Positions 56,546-64,000 of a stretch of DNA of 64,000 nucleotides are shown in pieces. Both the position numbers and the translations under genes were made by a program. The notes under the pieces were generated by a model. The model ran no database searches. It was not told the origin of the DNA and saw nothing but the letters and a program-made list of their open reading frames with translations. The stretch comes from Helicobacter sp. MIT 05-5293. Lineage in GTDB: Bacteria > Campylobacterota > Campylobacteria > Campylobacterales > Helicobacteraceae. The stretch is taken from NCBI RefSeq assembly GCF_000765665.2, contig NZ_JROZ02000001.1:496001-560000 (forward strand). The letters run 5' to 3'. Within the stretch, counting starts at the first letter, position 1, and each line of letters opens with the position of its first letter.

Positions 56546-58663
56546 ATGAATAAGATTCTAAGTATAGGCTTGTGGGTCGCCATATCCTTGATAGGAGCTT
56601 GGTGTTTTGGTGTGTTGGCATTGCACACAGGAGAGACTATCTCGGCAGTGTGGATTGTGGTGGCTGCAGTGTGTATTTATGCAATTGCGTATCGTTTTTA
56701 TTCAAAATATATTGCTTATAAGGTTTTGGGGCTTGATGATAATCGTGCTACACCTGCAGTAGTGAATAATGATGGGCGTGATTTTGTGCCAACAAATAAA
56801 ATTGTGCTTTTTGGGCATCACTTTGCTGCTATTGCAGGTGCTGGTCCTCTTGTAGGTCCGATTTTAGCGGCACAAATGGGTTATTTGCCCGGTATGATTT
56901 GGGTTGTTGTAGGTGTTGTGCTAGCTGGGGCAGTGCATGATTTTACCGTTCTTTTTATCTCTATGCGCCGTAATGGCAAATCTTTAGGTGAGATTATCAA
57001 ACTAGAGCTTGGCAAGCCTGTAGGAACTATTGCGATGATTGGGATTTTAGGCATTATGATGCTTATTATTGCGATTTTAGCACTTGTGGTGGTCAATGCT
57101 TTGGCAGAATCTCCTTGGGGGCTTTTTACGATTGCAATGACAATACCGATTGCAATTTATATGGGACTTCATATGAGATTCTTGCGTCCGGGTAAAATTG
57201 GTGAGGCGAGTATCATTGGTTTTGTTTTACTTCTTATGGCTCTTTATTTTGGTCGTGATGTCGCAGCAAATCCTACTCTTGCAGCAATATTTACATTATC
57301 ACCTGTTACTCTTACTTATGTAATGATTGTTTATGGGTTTATTGCAGCAATTTTGCCAGTTTGGTTTTTGTTAGCTCCTCGTGATTATTTGAGCACATTC
57401 TTAAAGATTGGTGTGATTGTGCTTATGGCAGCAGGAATCTTAATCGTGCGACCTGATATAAATTTCGAAAGTGTTACGAAGTTTGTTGATGGCACAGGAC
57501 CAGTCTTTAGCGGACAGCTTTTCCCATTCTTGTTTATCACAATTGCGTGTGGGGCAATCAGTGGATTCCACGCACTTATTTCGAGCGGGACTACTCCTAA
57601 AATGCTTGAAAAAGAATCTCATGCACGAATGGTCGGCTATGGTTCTATGGTTATGGAATCTGCAGTTGCGGTAATGGCACTTATTGCTGCGGTGATATTG
57701 ACACCCGGCTTATATTTTGCAGTTAATGTCGCTCCAGCAGGACTTGGCACAACAGGCATCGCTGATGTTGCAGAGGCTGCAGCTGTTGCTGCACAGACAA
57801 TTAGCAATTGGGGATTTGTCGTAACGCCAGAGCAAATTATGGGTATGGCAACAGAAATTGGTGAAAATTCGATTCTAAGTCGCACAGGTGGTGCGCCTAC
57901 TTTTGCGATTGGGTTAGCGACTATTATTTCACAAGTGCCTTTATTTAATCAAGGCTCAATAGCGTTTTGGTATCACTTTGCGATTTTGTTTGAAGCACTC
58001 TTTATCTTGACAGCTGTTGATGCAGGGACAAGAGCAGGTCGTTTTATGGTGCAAGATGTGTTAGGTAATGTGTATAAACCTATCGGTAATATTCATTCAA
58101 TGTTTTGGGGCATTGTCGCGACACTTATTTGTGTTGCAGGTTGGGGTTATGTCCTTTATCAAGGTGTTACTGATCCACAAGGTGGAGTCAAATCACTCTG
58201 GACACTCTTTGGCGTCTCCAATCAAATGCTTGCAGGTATCGCATTGCTTACTGTGATCACCGTGCTTTTCAAAATGGGCAAAGCAAAACAAGCATGGGTG
58301 GTTATTGTCCCAGCAGTTTGGGTGCTTTTCAGCACACTTTATGCGGGTGTATGCAAACTTCTCCCTGCTAATGGTGAAAAAATCCATGATGCGGTGAGTC
58401 ATATTGCACTTTGGCAAATTAATAGTGCAAAGGCAGCAGCTGAAACTGATCCTGTTTTGATTGAGAGATTCTCGACTATTGCGACAAACAATCTTATCAA
58501 TGCAACTCTTTGTGCGTTGTTTATGTGTGTAACGATTTTAGTTCTCGTGCAATGTGTCAGAATCTGTCTTAAGTGTGTCAAAGGGACTAATCACCTTCCA
58601 CTTTCTGAAGCGCCTTATCGTAAGGCTAGTGAATTTGAAGGCAGGATAGCCGCACATGGCTAA
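56546..58663 (+). CDS. cstA: carbon starvation protein A (pyruvate/peptide transporter family)
   Basis: Large membrane protein, 705 residues, with about 16-18 helices. CstA motifs: RFYSKYIAYKVLGLDDNRAT, KIVLFGHHFAAIAGAGPLVG, ISSGTTPKMLEKESHAR, and LTAVDAGTRAGRFMVQD. The family imports peptides and, in E. coli, pyruvate (BtsT relatives). It is followed by ybdD with an 8-base overlap of the longest ybdD frame, the usual cstA-ybdD arrangement. Confidence 0.96.
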   Translation: MNKILSIGLWVAISLIGAWCFGVLALHTGETISAVWIVVAAVCIYAIAYRFYSKYIAYKVLGLDDNRATPAVVNNDGRDFVPTNKIVLFGHHFAAIAGAGPLVGPILAAQMGYLPGMIWVVVGVVLAGAVHDFTVLFISMRRNGKSLGEIIKLELGKPVGTIAMIGILGIMMLIIAILALVVVNALAESPWGLFTIAMTIPIAIYMGLHMRFLRPGKIGEASIIGFVLLLMALYFGRDVAANPTLAAIFTLSPVTLTYVMIVYGFIAAILPVWFLLAPRDYLSTFLKIGVIVLMAAGILIVRPDINFESVTKFVDGTGPVFSGQLFPFLFITIACGAISGFHALISSGTTPKMLEKESHARMVGYGSMVMESAVAVMALIAAVILTPGLYFAVNVAPAGLGTTGIADVAEAAAVAAQTISNWGFVVTPEQIMGMATEIGENSILSRTGGAPTFAIGLATIISQVPLFNQGSIAFWYHFAILFEALFILTAVDAGTRAGRFMVQDVLGNVYKPIGNIHSMFWGIVATLICVAGWGYVLYQGVTDPQGGVKSLWTLFGVSNQMLAGIALLTVITVLFKMGKAKQAWVVIVPAVWVLFSTLYAGVCKLLPANGEKIHDAVSHIALWQINSAKAAAETDPVLIERFSTIATNNLINATLCALFMCVTILVLVQCVRICLKCVKGTNHLPLSEAPYRKASEFEGRIAAHG

Positions 58664-58895
58664 TTCTTCTATACCCCCCTTCAAAGGGGGTATCACGATT
58701 TTGAAAGATAAGATTCTAAGGATTTATCATCGCTCTGACAGATTCTTTCATTTGTTAGTAGGAATGCCGAGTTATGATAAATACTTAGAACATATGAGAA
58801 TCCACCACCCCGACAAAATCCCTAAAAGTCAAAAAGAATTCTTTAGAGAAGCACTAGAAGCAAAATATGGTGCGGGAAGGGCAAAATGTTGTTAA
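58656..58895 (+). CDS. ybdD: YbdD/YjiX-family small protein (CstA partner)
   Basis: Small protein of up to 79 residues, likely functional partner of CstA. The family core is clear: LLVGMPSYDKYLEHMRIHHP, then KEFFREALEAKYGAG and terminal KCC. The longest frame starts at ATG 58656 inside cstA and adds MANSSIPPFKGGIT before the conserved part. The alternative start is TTG at 58701, whose G-rich ribosome site lies in the 3' arm of a hairpin (58671-58693). I kept the longer frame; the start is uncertain. Confidence 0.85.
   Translation: MANSSIPPFKGGITILKDKILRIYHRSDRFFHLLVGMPSYDKYLEHMRIHHPDKIPKSQKEFFREALEAKYGAGRAKCC
58671..58693 (+). promoter_or_regulatory. stable hairpin at the cstA-ybdD junction
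   Basis: ATACCCCC (58671-58678) pairs perfectly with GGGGGTAT (58686-58693) around a 7-base loop, 7 bases after the cstA stop. Its 3' arm contains the only G-rich, ribosome-site-like stretch in front of an alternative TTG start at 58701. No T run follows, so translation control or RNA stability is more likely than termination. Confidence 0.5.
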
Positions 58896-58905
58896 GCATG
58901 AAATA

Positions 58906-58930
58906 TCGCAAGGTTTGCGAACACTTTTTT
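58906..58930 (+). terminator. intrinsic terminator after ybdD
   Basis: TCGCAA (58906-58911) pairs with TTGCGA (58915-58920) around a 3-base loop, then ACAC and a run of six T. It lies 10 bases after the ybdD stop. The remaining 160 bases before queF hold a promoter-like GATAAAATATGG and no other feature I can support. Confidence 0.65.
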
Positions 58931-59093
58931 CATACTTTTCATTTTTGTTTGAAAAGGCAAAAACAATAGCCATCAATAGAGATGTTATACTAATACTTTT
59001 GTGGCGAGGCTTAAAATGATTTTTAAAATTAAATTATCATTCACGATACATAAAAAGGATTGTGATAAAATATGGATTTTATAAGGAATCGTT

Positions 59094-59579
59094 ATGGCTC
59101 AACACACTCAAAATCATCGCCAAAAAGATCAACTCACCTTGCTCGGGTCAGCGGGAGTAGTGTATGAATACGACTACAATCCCTCAATCTTGGAGGTTTT
59201 TGATAACAAACATACAAACAATGATTATTTTGTAACCTTTAATTGCCCTGAATTTACAAGTCTTTGTCCTATTACTTCTCAACCAGATTTTGCACATATT
59301 CGCATCTCTTATATCCCTGCGCAAAAAATGGTAGAATCTAAATCGCTCAAACTTTATTTGTTTTCTTTCCGCAACCATGGTGATTTTCACGAGGATTGTA
59401 TCAATATTATTATGAAAGATTTGATTGCAATAATGTCTCCGAAATACATTGAAGTTTATGGCAAATTCACACCGCGTGGAGGAATTAGCATTGATCCTTT
59501 TGCAAATTATGGAATCCCAAACACTCATTACGAAGAAATGGCGCGCTATCGTTTGATGCGCCATCGCTTGAAAGATTGA
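59094..59579 (+). CDS. queF: NADPH-dependent 7-cyano-7-deazaguanine reductase
   Basis: Reduces preQ0 to preQ1 for queuosine in tRNA; 161 residues, the short (type I) form. The catalytic Cys58 and Asp65 lie in [13 protein letters not shown], the binding motif in [20 protein letters not shown], and the end [18 protein letters not shown] is conserved. No preQ1 riboswitch is apparent upstream. Its TGA stop overlaps the GAGG ribosome site of yejB, so the two are probably cotranscribed. Confidence 0.95.
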   Translation: MAQHTQNHRQKDQLTLLGSAGVVYEYDYNPSILEVFDNKHTNNDYFVTFNCPEFTSLCPITSQPDFAHIRISYIPAQKMVESKSLKLYLFSFRNHGDFHEDCINIIMKDLIAIMSPKYIEVYGKFTPRGGISIDPFANYGIPNTHYEEMARYRLMRHRLKD

Positions 59580-59586
59580 GGTTTTT

Positions 59587-60639
59587 TTGGGTATTTATCT
59601 TTTAAAACGTTTTTTGTTAATTATCCCTACGCTTATAGGTGTAATGAGTATTAATTTTTTGTTGATGCAATTAGCACCCGGCGGTCCTGTCGAGCAAACA
59701 ATTGCCAAAATGGAGAATCTCGCTCATATTTCAGAAGCAGCGGTCGGGCAAAATCATCTCTACAAGGGTTCAGTAGGTTTAGAGCCTGAGCTAGTTGATG
59801 AAATCAAAAAGCTTTATGGTTTTGATAAGTCTTTGCTTGAGCGTTATGTGTCGATGCTATGGAATTTTGCACGATTTGATTTAGGTGAGAGTTTTTATCG
59901 CCAATCAAGCGTGGTTTCAATCATTATAGAAAAGCTACCAGTGTCAATCTCATTGGGATTTTTTAGCACACTTTTGATTTATTTGATCAGTATTCCACTA
60001 GGGATTAGAAAAGCAGTGCGCAATGGTTCGCGTTTTGATGTATTAAGCAGTCTTATTATTGTGATTGCCAATGCGATACCTGCATTTATGTTTGGCGTGG
60101 TTTTGATTGTTTTTTTAGCTGGCGGAAGCTATTTGGATATTTTCCCTTTGCGTGGATTGGTGAGTGAGAATTTTGATTCCCTAAGTCTAATGGGTAAAAT
60201 TAAAGATTATTTATGGCATTTGTGTTTGCCTGTGTTATGTGTGTCTTTAGGTGGATTTGCGACTTTGACAATGCTTTGTAAAAATTGCTTTTTAGAGGAG
60301 ATTCACAAAGCTTATGCGATTACTGCTAAGGCAAAGGGTGCAAATGAAAAACAGATTCTCTATGGACATATTTTTCGTAATGCGATGTTGCTTATCATCA
60401 GTGGGTTTCCTGCAGTTTTTGTAGGAATGTTTTTTAGCGGTAGCTTGTTGATAGAGATTGTGTTTAGTCTTGATGGGTTAGGACTTTTAGGCTATGAAAG
60501 CGTTGTCAATCGGGATTATCCTGTAATCTTTGGGACGCTTTATATTTTTACTTTTCTCGCCCTGATTGTAGGGATTATCAGTGATGTGCTTTATACTTTG
60601 ATTGACCCGCGCATTCACTTTGGAGCAAAAAATGGATAA
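59587..60639 (+). CDS. yejB: peptide ABC transporter permease, YejB-type
   Basis: Inner-membrane permease of 350 residues. YejB signatures: start [36 protein letters not shown], and the EAA-type loop [20 protein letters not shown]. Six helices are predicted. The start is TTG at 59587, 5 bases after GAGG; YejB proteins begin MG-Y at this point, which supports it. It overlaps yejE by 38 bases if that gene starts at 60602. No yejA (binding protein) gene is in view. Confidence 0.9.
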   Translation: MGIYLLKRFLLIIPTLIGVMSINFLLMQLAPGGPVEQTIAKMENLAHISEAAVGQNHLYKGSVGLEPELVDEIKKLYGFDKSLLERYVSMLWNFARFDLGESFYRQSSVVSIIIEKLPVSISLGFFSTLLIYLISIPLGIRKAVRNGSRFDVLSSLIIVIANAIPAFMFGVVLIVFLAGGSYLDIFPLRGLVSENFDSLSLMGKIKDYLWHLCLPVLCVSLGGFATLTMLCKNCFLEEIHKAYAITAKAKGANEKQILYGHIFRNAMLLIISGFPAVFVGMFFSGSLLIEIVFSLDGLGLLGYESVVNRDYPVIFGTLYIFTFLALIVGIISDVLYTLIDPRIHFGAKNG

Positions 60640-61681
60640 TCTCTCGCTTCATAAACGCACAATGAGGGCGTATCGTTGGTCGATTTTCAAACAAAATAAA
60701 CGCGCCTTTGCAAGTTTGATAATATTTATTATCCTTTTTGTGTTGAGTATGGGTGCGGAATTTATCGCTAACGATAAGCCATTATTTATTTATAAAGATC
60801 AAAAAGTGTATTTTCCTGTTTTTATTAATTATCCAGAAATAGAGTTTGGAGGAGATTTTGAGACTTATACAGATTATCTTGATCCTTATGTGCAAGGACT
60901 TTTAAGTGATGCGTTTGTGATACACACGCTAATCCCTTATTCTTATGATAGTATTATTATGGATTTAGATTCTCAAAGCCCTACTTCGCCAGATTCTAAA
61001 CATTGGCTTGGCACAGATGATAAAGCGCGAGATGTCGCCGCAAGACTGATTTATGGGTATCGTGTGTCAATTATTTTTGCTTTGGTGCTTAGTGTGTGTA
61101 GCATTGTGATTGGAGTTTTGGTAGGCGCGATGCAGGGTTATTATGGTGGAATGATTGATCTTGTTGGGCAAAGGCTTATTGAGATTCTCAATTCTGTGCC
61201 TATTTTGTTTGTAATTATCATCATATCAAGTGTGTTAGAGCCGAGTTTTGGGTGGATTCTGTGTGTGGTGTTGGCATTTTCGTGGATGGCTTTAGTAAAT
61301 CTTGTAAGAGCAGAGTTTTTAAAAGCTCGGAATCTCGAATATGTGAAAGCCTCTAGGGCATTGGGAGTGGGTGATTTTAAAATTATGTTTAGACATATTT
61401 TACCTAATGCGATGAGTGCTACTTTGACATTTGCACCCTTTATTATGGCAGGAAGTGTCGTTACATTGAGTAGCTTAGATTTTTTGGGTTTTGGTATGCC
61501 CGTAGGGAGTGCGAGCTTGGGAGAATTGCTCGCTCAAGGTAAAAACAATCTTTCTTCGCCTCATTTGGGCATTAGCGCGTTTTTAGCCCTGTCTTTTTTA
61601 CTTTCTATTTTGGTGTTTATCGGCGAGGGCTTGCGTGATGCGTTTGATCCTCATATCAAATATCGCTCAAAGAATCCCTAA
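60602..61681 (+). CDS. yejE: peptide ABC transporter permease, YejE-type
   Basis: Second permease, up to 359 residues. Typical YejE: an N-terminal helix ([19 protein letters not shown]), a long periplasmic segment containing [37 protein letters not shown], and the EAA loop [21 protein letters not shown] later ATG at 60632 ([10 protein letters not shown]) fits family starts better and would shorten the overlap with yejB to 8 bases. The stop overlaps the yejF ATG by one base. Confidence 0.9.
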   Translation: MTRAFTLEQKMDNLSLHKRTMRAYRWSIFKQNKRAFASLIIFIILFVLSMGAEFIANDKPLFIYKDQKVYFPVFINYPEIEFGGDFETYTDYLDPYVQGLLSDAFVIHTLIPYSYDSIIMDLDSQSPTSPDSKHWLGTDDKARDVAARLIYGYRVSIIFALVLSVCSIVIGVLVGAMQGYYGGMIDLVGQRLIEILNSVPILFVIIIISSVLEPSFGWILCVVLAFSWMALVNLVRAEFLKARNLEYVKASRALGVGDFKIMFRHILPNAMSATLTFAPFIMAGSVVTLSSLDFLGFGMPVGSASLGELLAQGKNNLSSPHLGISAFLALSFLLSILVFIGEGLRDAFDPHIKYRSKNP

Positions 61682-63276
61682 TGACGCTTTTAAATATTTC
61701 TCATCTTAATGCCCATTTTGCCCATAGCCAACGCGACTTTGCATTACGCAATGTGTCTTTACATATCAATGAATGTGAAAAAGTCGCGCTTGTTGGAGAA
61801 TCTGGATCGGGCAAAAGTATGCTTGCGCAGTTGATTTTGCGCTTGTCATCGCAAGTAAGTGTGCAAAGCGGGTCGATTCTCCTTAATGGAGAAAATTTGC
61901 TTTTGTTGAGTGAGTCGCAAATGTGTCAAGTGAGGGGTATGAAAATCGCCTATATTCCACAAGAACCGCTCTCAAGTCTGAATCCTCTCCATAAAGTTGG
62001 CAAACAGATTCTCGAAGGTTACTACTTGCATACTAAACAAAAATACAGCAAGGAGTTACAAGAAAGCCTACTCAATGAGGCTTTAGAATCTGTAGGGCTT
62101 TCAAAAGATATAGCCAATGCGTATCCTTTTGAGCTAAGTGGTGGGCAAAGGCAACGCGTAGCGATTGCGATGAGTGTCATTCATAAGCCCTCTTTGTTGA
62201 TTTGTGATGAGCCAACGACAGCACTTGATGCGTATATTCAAAAACAGATTCTCGAGCTTTTGCTCTCTCTTAATACTCAAAGTGCGATTTTATTTATCAG
62301 TCATAATTTAAATATTGTGAAAGGATTTTGCGATAGGGTGCTTGTGATGAAAGAGGGAGAAATTGTAGAATCTGCCCCTACACAAGAGATTTTCACGACA
62401 CCTAAGCATAATTATACGAAATTTTTGCTTGATGCTTGTGTATTGCCACACAAAGTAGAATCAAAGACAGAATCTGCAGAATCTACCTCCCACCCCTCAA
62501 CCGATGAGATTCTTAATGTCGATTCTTTCAGTGTGGGCGTGCGTGAGCGCAAGTTTTTTTGCTCCAAGTGGAAACCATTGGTGCAAGATGTGAGCTTTAG
62601 TTTGTCTCATGGTCAAATTATTGGTATTGCTGGAGCTTCAGGAAGTGGAAAATCAAGCCTTGCATTAGGTATGCTGGGGCTTTTAGAGATACAAGGCAAG
62701 ATGCGTGTAGGGAAACATTCTCTCCATACTCCAAAAGATTTTCGCGCGATTCGTAGAGATGTGGGTATTGTTTTCCAAGATCCTTTTGCATCTCTTAGCC
62801 CGCGTTTAAGTATAATGGAAATTATCGCGGAGGGTTTGGAGATTTATCAAGATACAAAGACAGATATTGCGCAAAAGGTTGAGTGGGCTTTAGAATCTGT
62901 AGGGCTTTCAAAGGATATAGCCAATGTGTATCCCTTTGAGCTAAGCGGTGGGCAAAGGCAACGCGTAGCAATTGCAAGGGCGATTGTCTTACAACCTCGT
63001 GTTTTGATTCTCGATGAACCCACCTCTGCCCTTGATAAAAGTTCGCAAAAAATGGTGCTTAATTTGCTTTTGGAGCTCCAAAAATCGCTCAAAATGAGTT
63101 ATGTGTTTATCACGCATGATTTGGAGATTCTGTATCATTTGAGTGATAAGATTCTGATTTTGCACCATGGGCGCGTGGTGGAGAGTGGAGAGAGTAAAAA
63201 AATCTTTCAGAATCCCCAAAGTGCTTATGCGAAAATGCTTATAGAATCTTCTTTAGATTTGACTTTGCCCAAATAA
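61681..63276 (+). CDS. yejF: peptide ABC transporter ATPase with two ABC domains, YejF-type
   Basis: Fused ATPase of 531 residues. Domain 1 has Walker A GESGSGKSMLAQL at about 38, signature ELSGGQRQRVAIAM, and Walker B LLICDEPTTALDA. Domain 2 has GASGSGKSSLALG at about 320, ELSGGQRQRVAIARA and LILDEPTSALDK. The two signature regions are nearly identical at DNA level (62079-62168 versus 62886-62975). With YejB and YejE it forms the importer core; H. pylori HP0250 is the apparent counterpart. Confidence 0.93.
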   Translation: MTLLNISHLNAHFAHSQRDFALRNVSLHINECEKVALVGESGSGKSMLAQLILRLSSQVSVQSGSILLNGENLLLLSESQMCQVRGMKIAYIPQEPLSSLNPLHKVGKQILEGYYLHTKQKYSKELQESLLNEALESVGLSKDIANAYPFELSGGQRQRVAIAMSVIHKPSLLICDEPTTALDAYIQKQILELLLSLNTQSAILFISHNLNIVKGFCDRVLVMKEGEIVESAPTQEIFTTPKHNYTKFLLDACVLPHKVESKTESAESTSHPSTDEILNVDSFSVGVRERKFFCSKWKPLVQDVSFSLSHGQIIGIAGASGSGKSSLALGMLGLLEIQGKMRVGKHSLHTPKDFRAIRRDVGIVFQDPFASLSPRLSIMEIIAEGLEIYQDTKTDIAQKVEWALESVGLSKDIANVYPFELSGGQRQRVAIARAIVLQPRVLILDEPTSALDKSSQKMVLNLLLELQKSLKMSYVFITHDLEILYHLSDKILILHHGRVVESGESKKIFQNPQSAYAKMLIESSLDLTLPK

Positions 63277-63279
63277 TCG

Positions 63280-64000
63280 TCATTTGAAGAGATTCTGTGT
63301 TTGTTGGACAAAATCGAGACTATCGACATTTGTGCCATTGATGACGATTCCAAAATGCAAATGAGGACCGCTTACTCTCCCTGTCCCACCGCTTTTCGCG
63401 ATAACTTGTCCTCGCTTGACTTTGTCTCCTACCTTCACATCAAAACTATCAAGGTGAAAATAGACACTATAAAGCCCCTCCCCATGATTAATGACAATAC
63501 TTTTACCTGAAAGGTATCGATCTTGGACAAGTGCGACAATGCCATCATTACTTGCCTTAATGGGTGTGCCTGTTACAGCACGGAAGTCTGTCCCTCCATG
63601 ATAGCTTTTGATTGTGTTGTTAAAAACTCTCGCACTTCCATAAGGGCTTGTGATGACAGAATCTAGTGGTTTAATGAAAGGCTTATCCCATAAGCGACCT
63701 TTGGTGTAGGTGTGATAAACTTTGACAATGTCATTTTTTTCTTTTTCGATGCGTTGCGCAACTTCGTTTGAATAGCTTACTTTATCTGGTGCAACGGTGA
63801 TTGTTTCTTTCGGATAGTCTTTTTGTAGGATTTTGATAGTGAAGTAATCTTTGCCTTTGGATTTGAGAATCTTGGCATTTTTTTCATAATAACCTACAGG
63901 CACAAAGGCGATTTTTGCATTTGGATTCTTGGGGTGAGAGATGTAGCGAATGGATTTTTTATCATAGGTTAGGGGCAAGGCTTCATCGGATTGGTAAATA
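63280..64000 (-). CDS. M23-family peptidoglycan metallopeptidase, N terminus outside window
   Basis: C-terminal 239 residues of a zinc endopeptidase; the frame is still open at the window edge, so the start lies beyond 64000. The LytM zinc motifs are complete: YHGGTDFRAVTG (H-x3-D) and SGPHLHFGIVING (H-x-H), with the core at about 115-225 of the visible part. The N-terminal visible region (VPVGYYEKNAKILKSKGKD, PKETITVAPDKV) is the beta-rich domain seen in secreted M23 proteins. Likely a periplasmic cell-wall hydrolase affecting cell shape; I cannot assign Csd1, Csd2 or Csd3. It is convergent with yejF (3-base gap). Confidence 0.88.
   Translation of the reverse strand, partial: IYQSDEALPLTYDKKSIRYISHPKNPNAKIAFVPVGYYEKNAKILKSKGKDYFTIKILQKDYPKETITVAPDKVSYSNEVAQRIEKEKNDIVKVYHTYTKGRLWDKPFIKPLDSVITSPYGSARVFNNTIKSYHGGTDFRAVTGTPIKASNDGIVALVQDRYLSGKSIVINHGEGLYSVYFHLDSFDVKVGDKVKRGQVIAKSGGTGRVSGPHLHFGIVINGTNVDSLDFVQQTQNLFK

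Noticed and set aside
59582-59588. Run of seven T at the yejB start as a possible phase switch
   Set aside because: It lies between the ribosome site and the TTG start and is short; length change would alter spacing only slightly. No evidence beyond coincidence.
1-64000. CRISPR array, insertion sequence, prophage or integrative element
   Set aside because: No regularly spaced repeats, transposase, integrase or phage genes were seen; gene content is almost entirely conserved chromosomal.

Overview
The window is an AT-rich bacterial chromosome segment from a Helicobacter species, most likely an enterohepatic (non-gastric) one. Four gene blocks match H. pylori gene order as I remember it: ispE-smpB-exbBD ... 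rpmH-rnpA-yidD-yidC-jag-mnmE; efp-fba-PpiC-type isomerase; pflA plus the complete nuo operon; and yebC-hemB-arsS-arsR. Complex I has the epsilonproteobacterial form, with two short substitute proteins where NuoE and NuoF would be. The de novo purine genes purC, purS and purQ are absent from H. pylori as far as I recall, which argues against that species. No ribosomal RNA operon, prophage, insertion sequence, integrase or CRISPR array is visible. One tRNA (Ala, GGC) is present.

Layout. Positions 1-9.7 kb (+): ispE (cut by the window edge), smpB, exbB, exbD, an inserted pair encoding a ZorA-like long-tailed MotA/ExbB channel protein and a ZorB-like OmpA/MotB protein, then rpmH, rnpA, yidD, yidC, jag and mnmE in a tightly overlapping run. 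9.9-14 kb (+): clpB behind a near-consensus promoter that overlaps an HspR-like inverted repeat, then an outer membrane porin. 14-22.3 kb (-): efp, fba, a PpiC isomerase, hemD, an HdeD-like membrane protein, an FtsW-type polymerase, a ThiF/MoeB-type enzyme and pflA. 22.3-36.2 kb (-): nuoN back to nuoA. 36.3-44.4 kb (-): yebC, a methyltransferase-like gene with an 11-base G tract, hemB, the ArsS/ArsR two-component system, a structured intergenic stretch, two small epsilonproteobacterial proteins, a TtcA-type enzyme, an unlisted 34-residue membrane protein, a YajR-like MFS transporter and a cyclophilin. 44.5-50.6 kb (+): a trypsin-fold protein that has lost its catalytic triad, ctpA, purC-purS-purQ, an SH3-containing membrane protein, plsC and tRNA-Ala. 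50.9-56.2 kb: flavodoxin (-), rnhB (+), two tandem hemerythrins (+), a CapA-type protein (-) and a fused trpCF (-). 56.5-64 kb: cstA-ybdD (+), queF (+), yejB-yejE-yejF (+) and the C-terminal part of an M23 peptidase (-).

How the genes work together. The nuo cluster encodes a proton-pumping quinone reductase probably fed by flavodoxin, and a flavodoxin gene lies about 15 kb away. pflA, a flagellar motor gene, is the last gene of that transcription unit, and its start codon sits in a hairpin. The strongest candidates for something new are the orphan ZorAB-like motor (no zorC, zorD or zorE nearby), the poly-G-switched methyltransferase (currently out of frame), the structured RNA candidate upstream of arsR, the trypsin-fold pseudoprotease, and the strong over-representation of the hexamer GATTCT/AGAATC, which also forms intergenic hairpins. 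All functional calls come from reading the sequence and family knowledge; no database search was possible.
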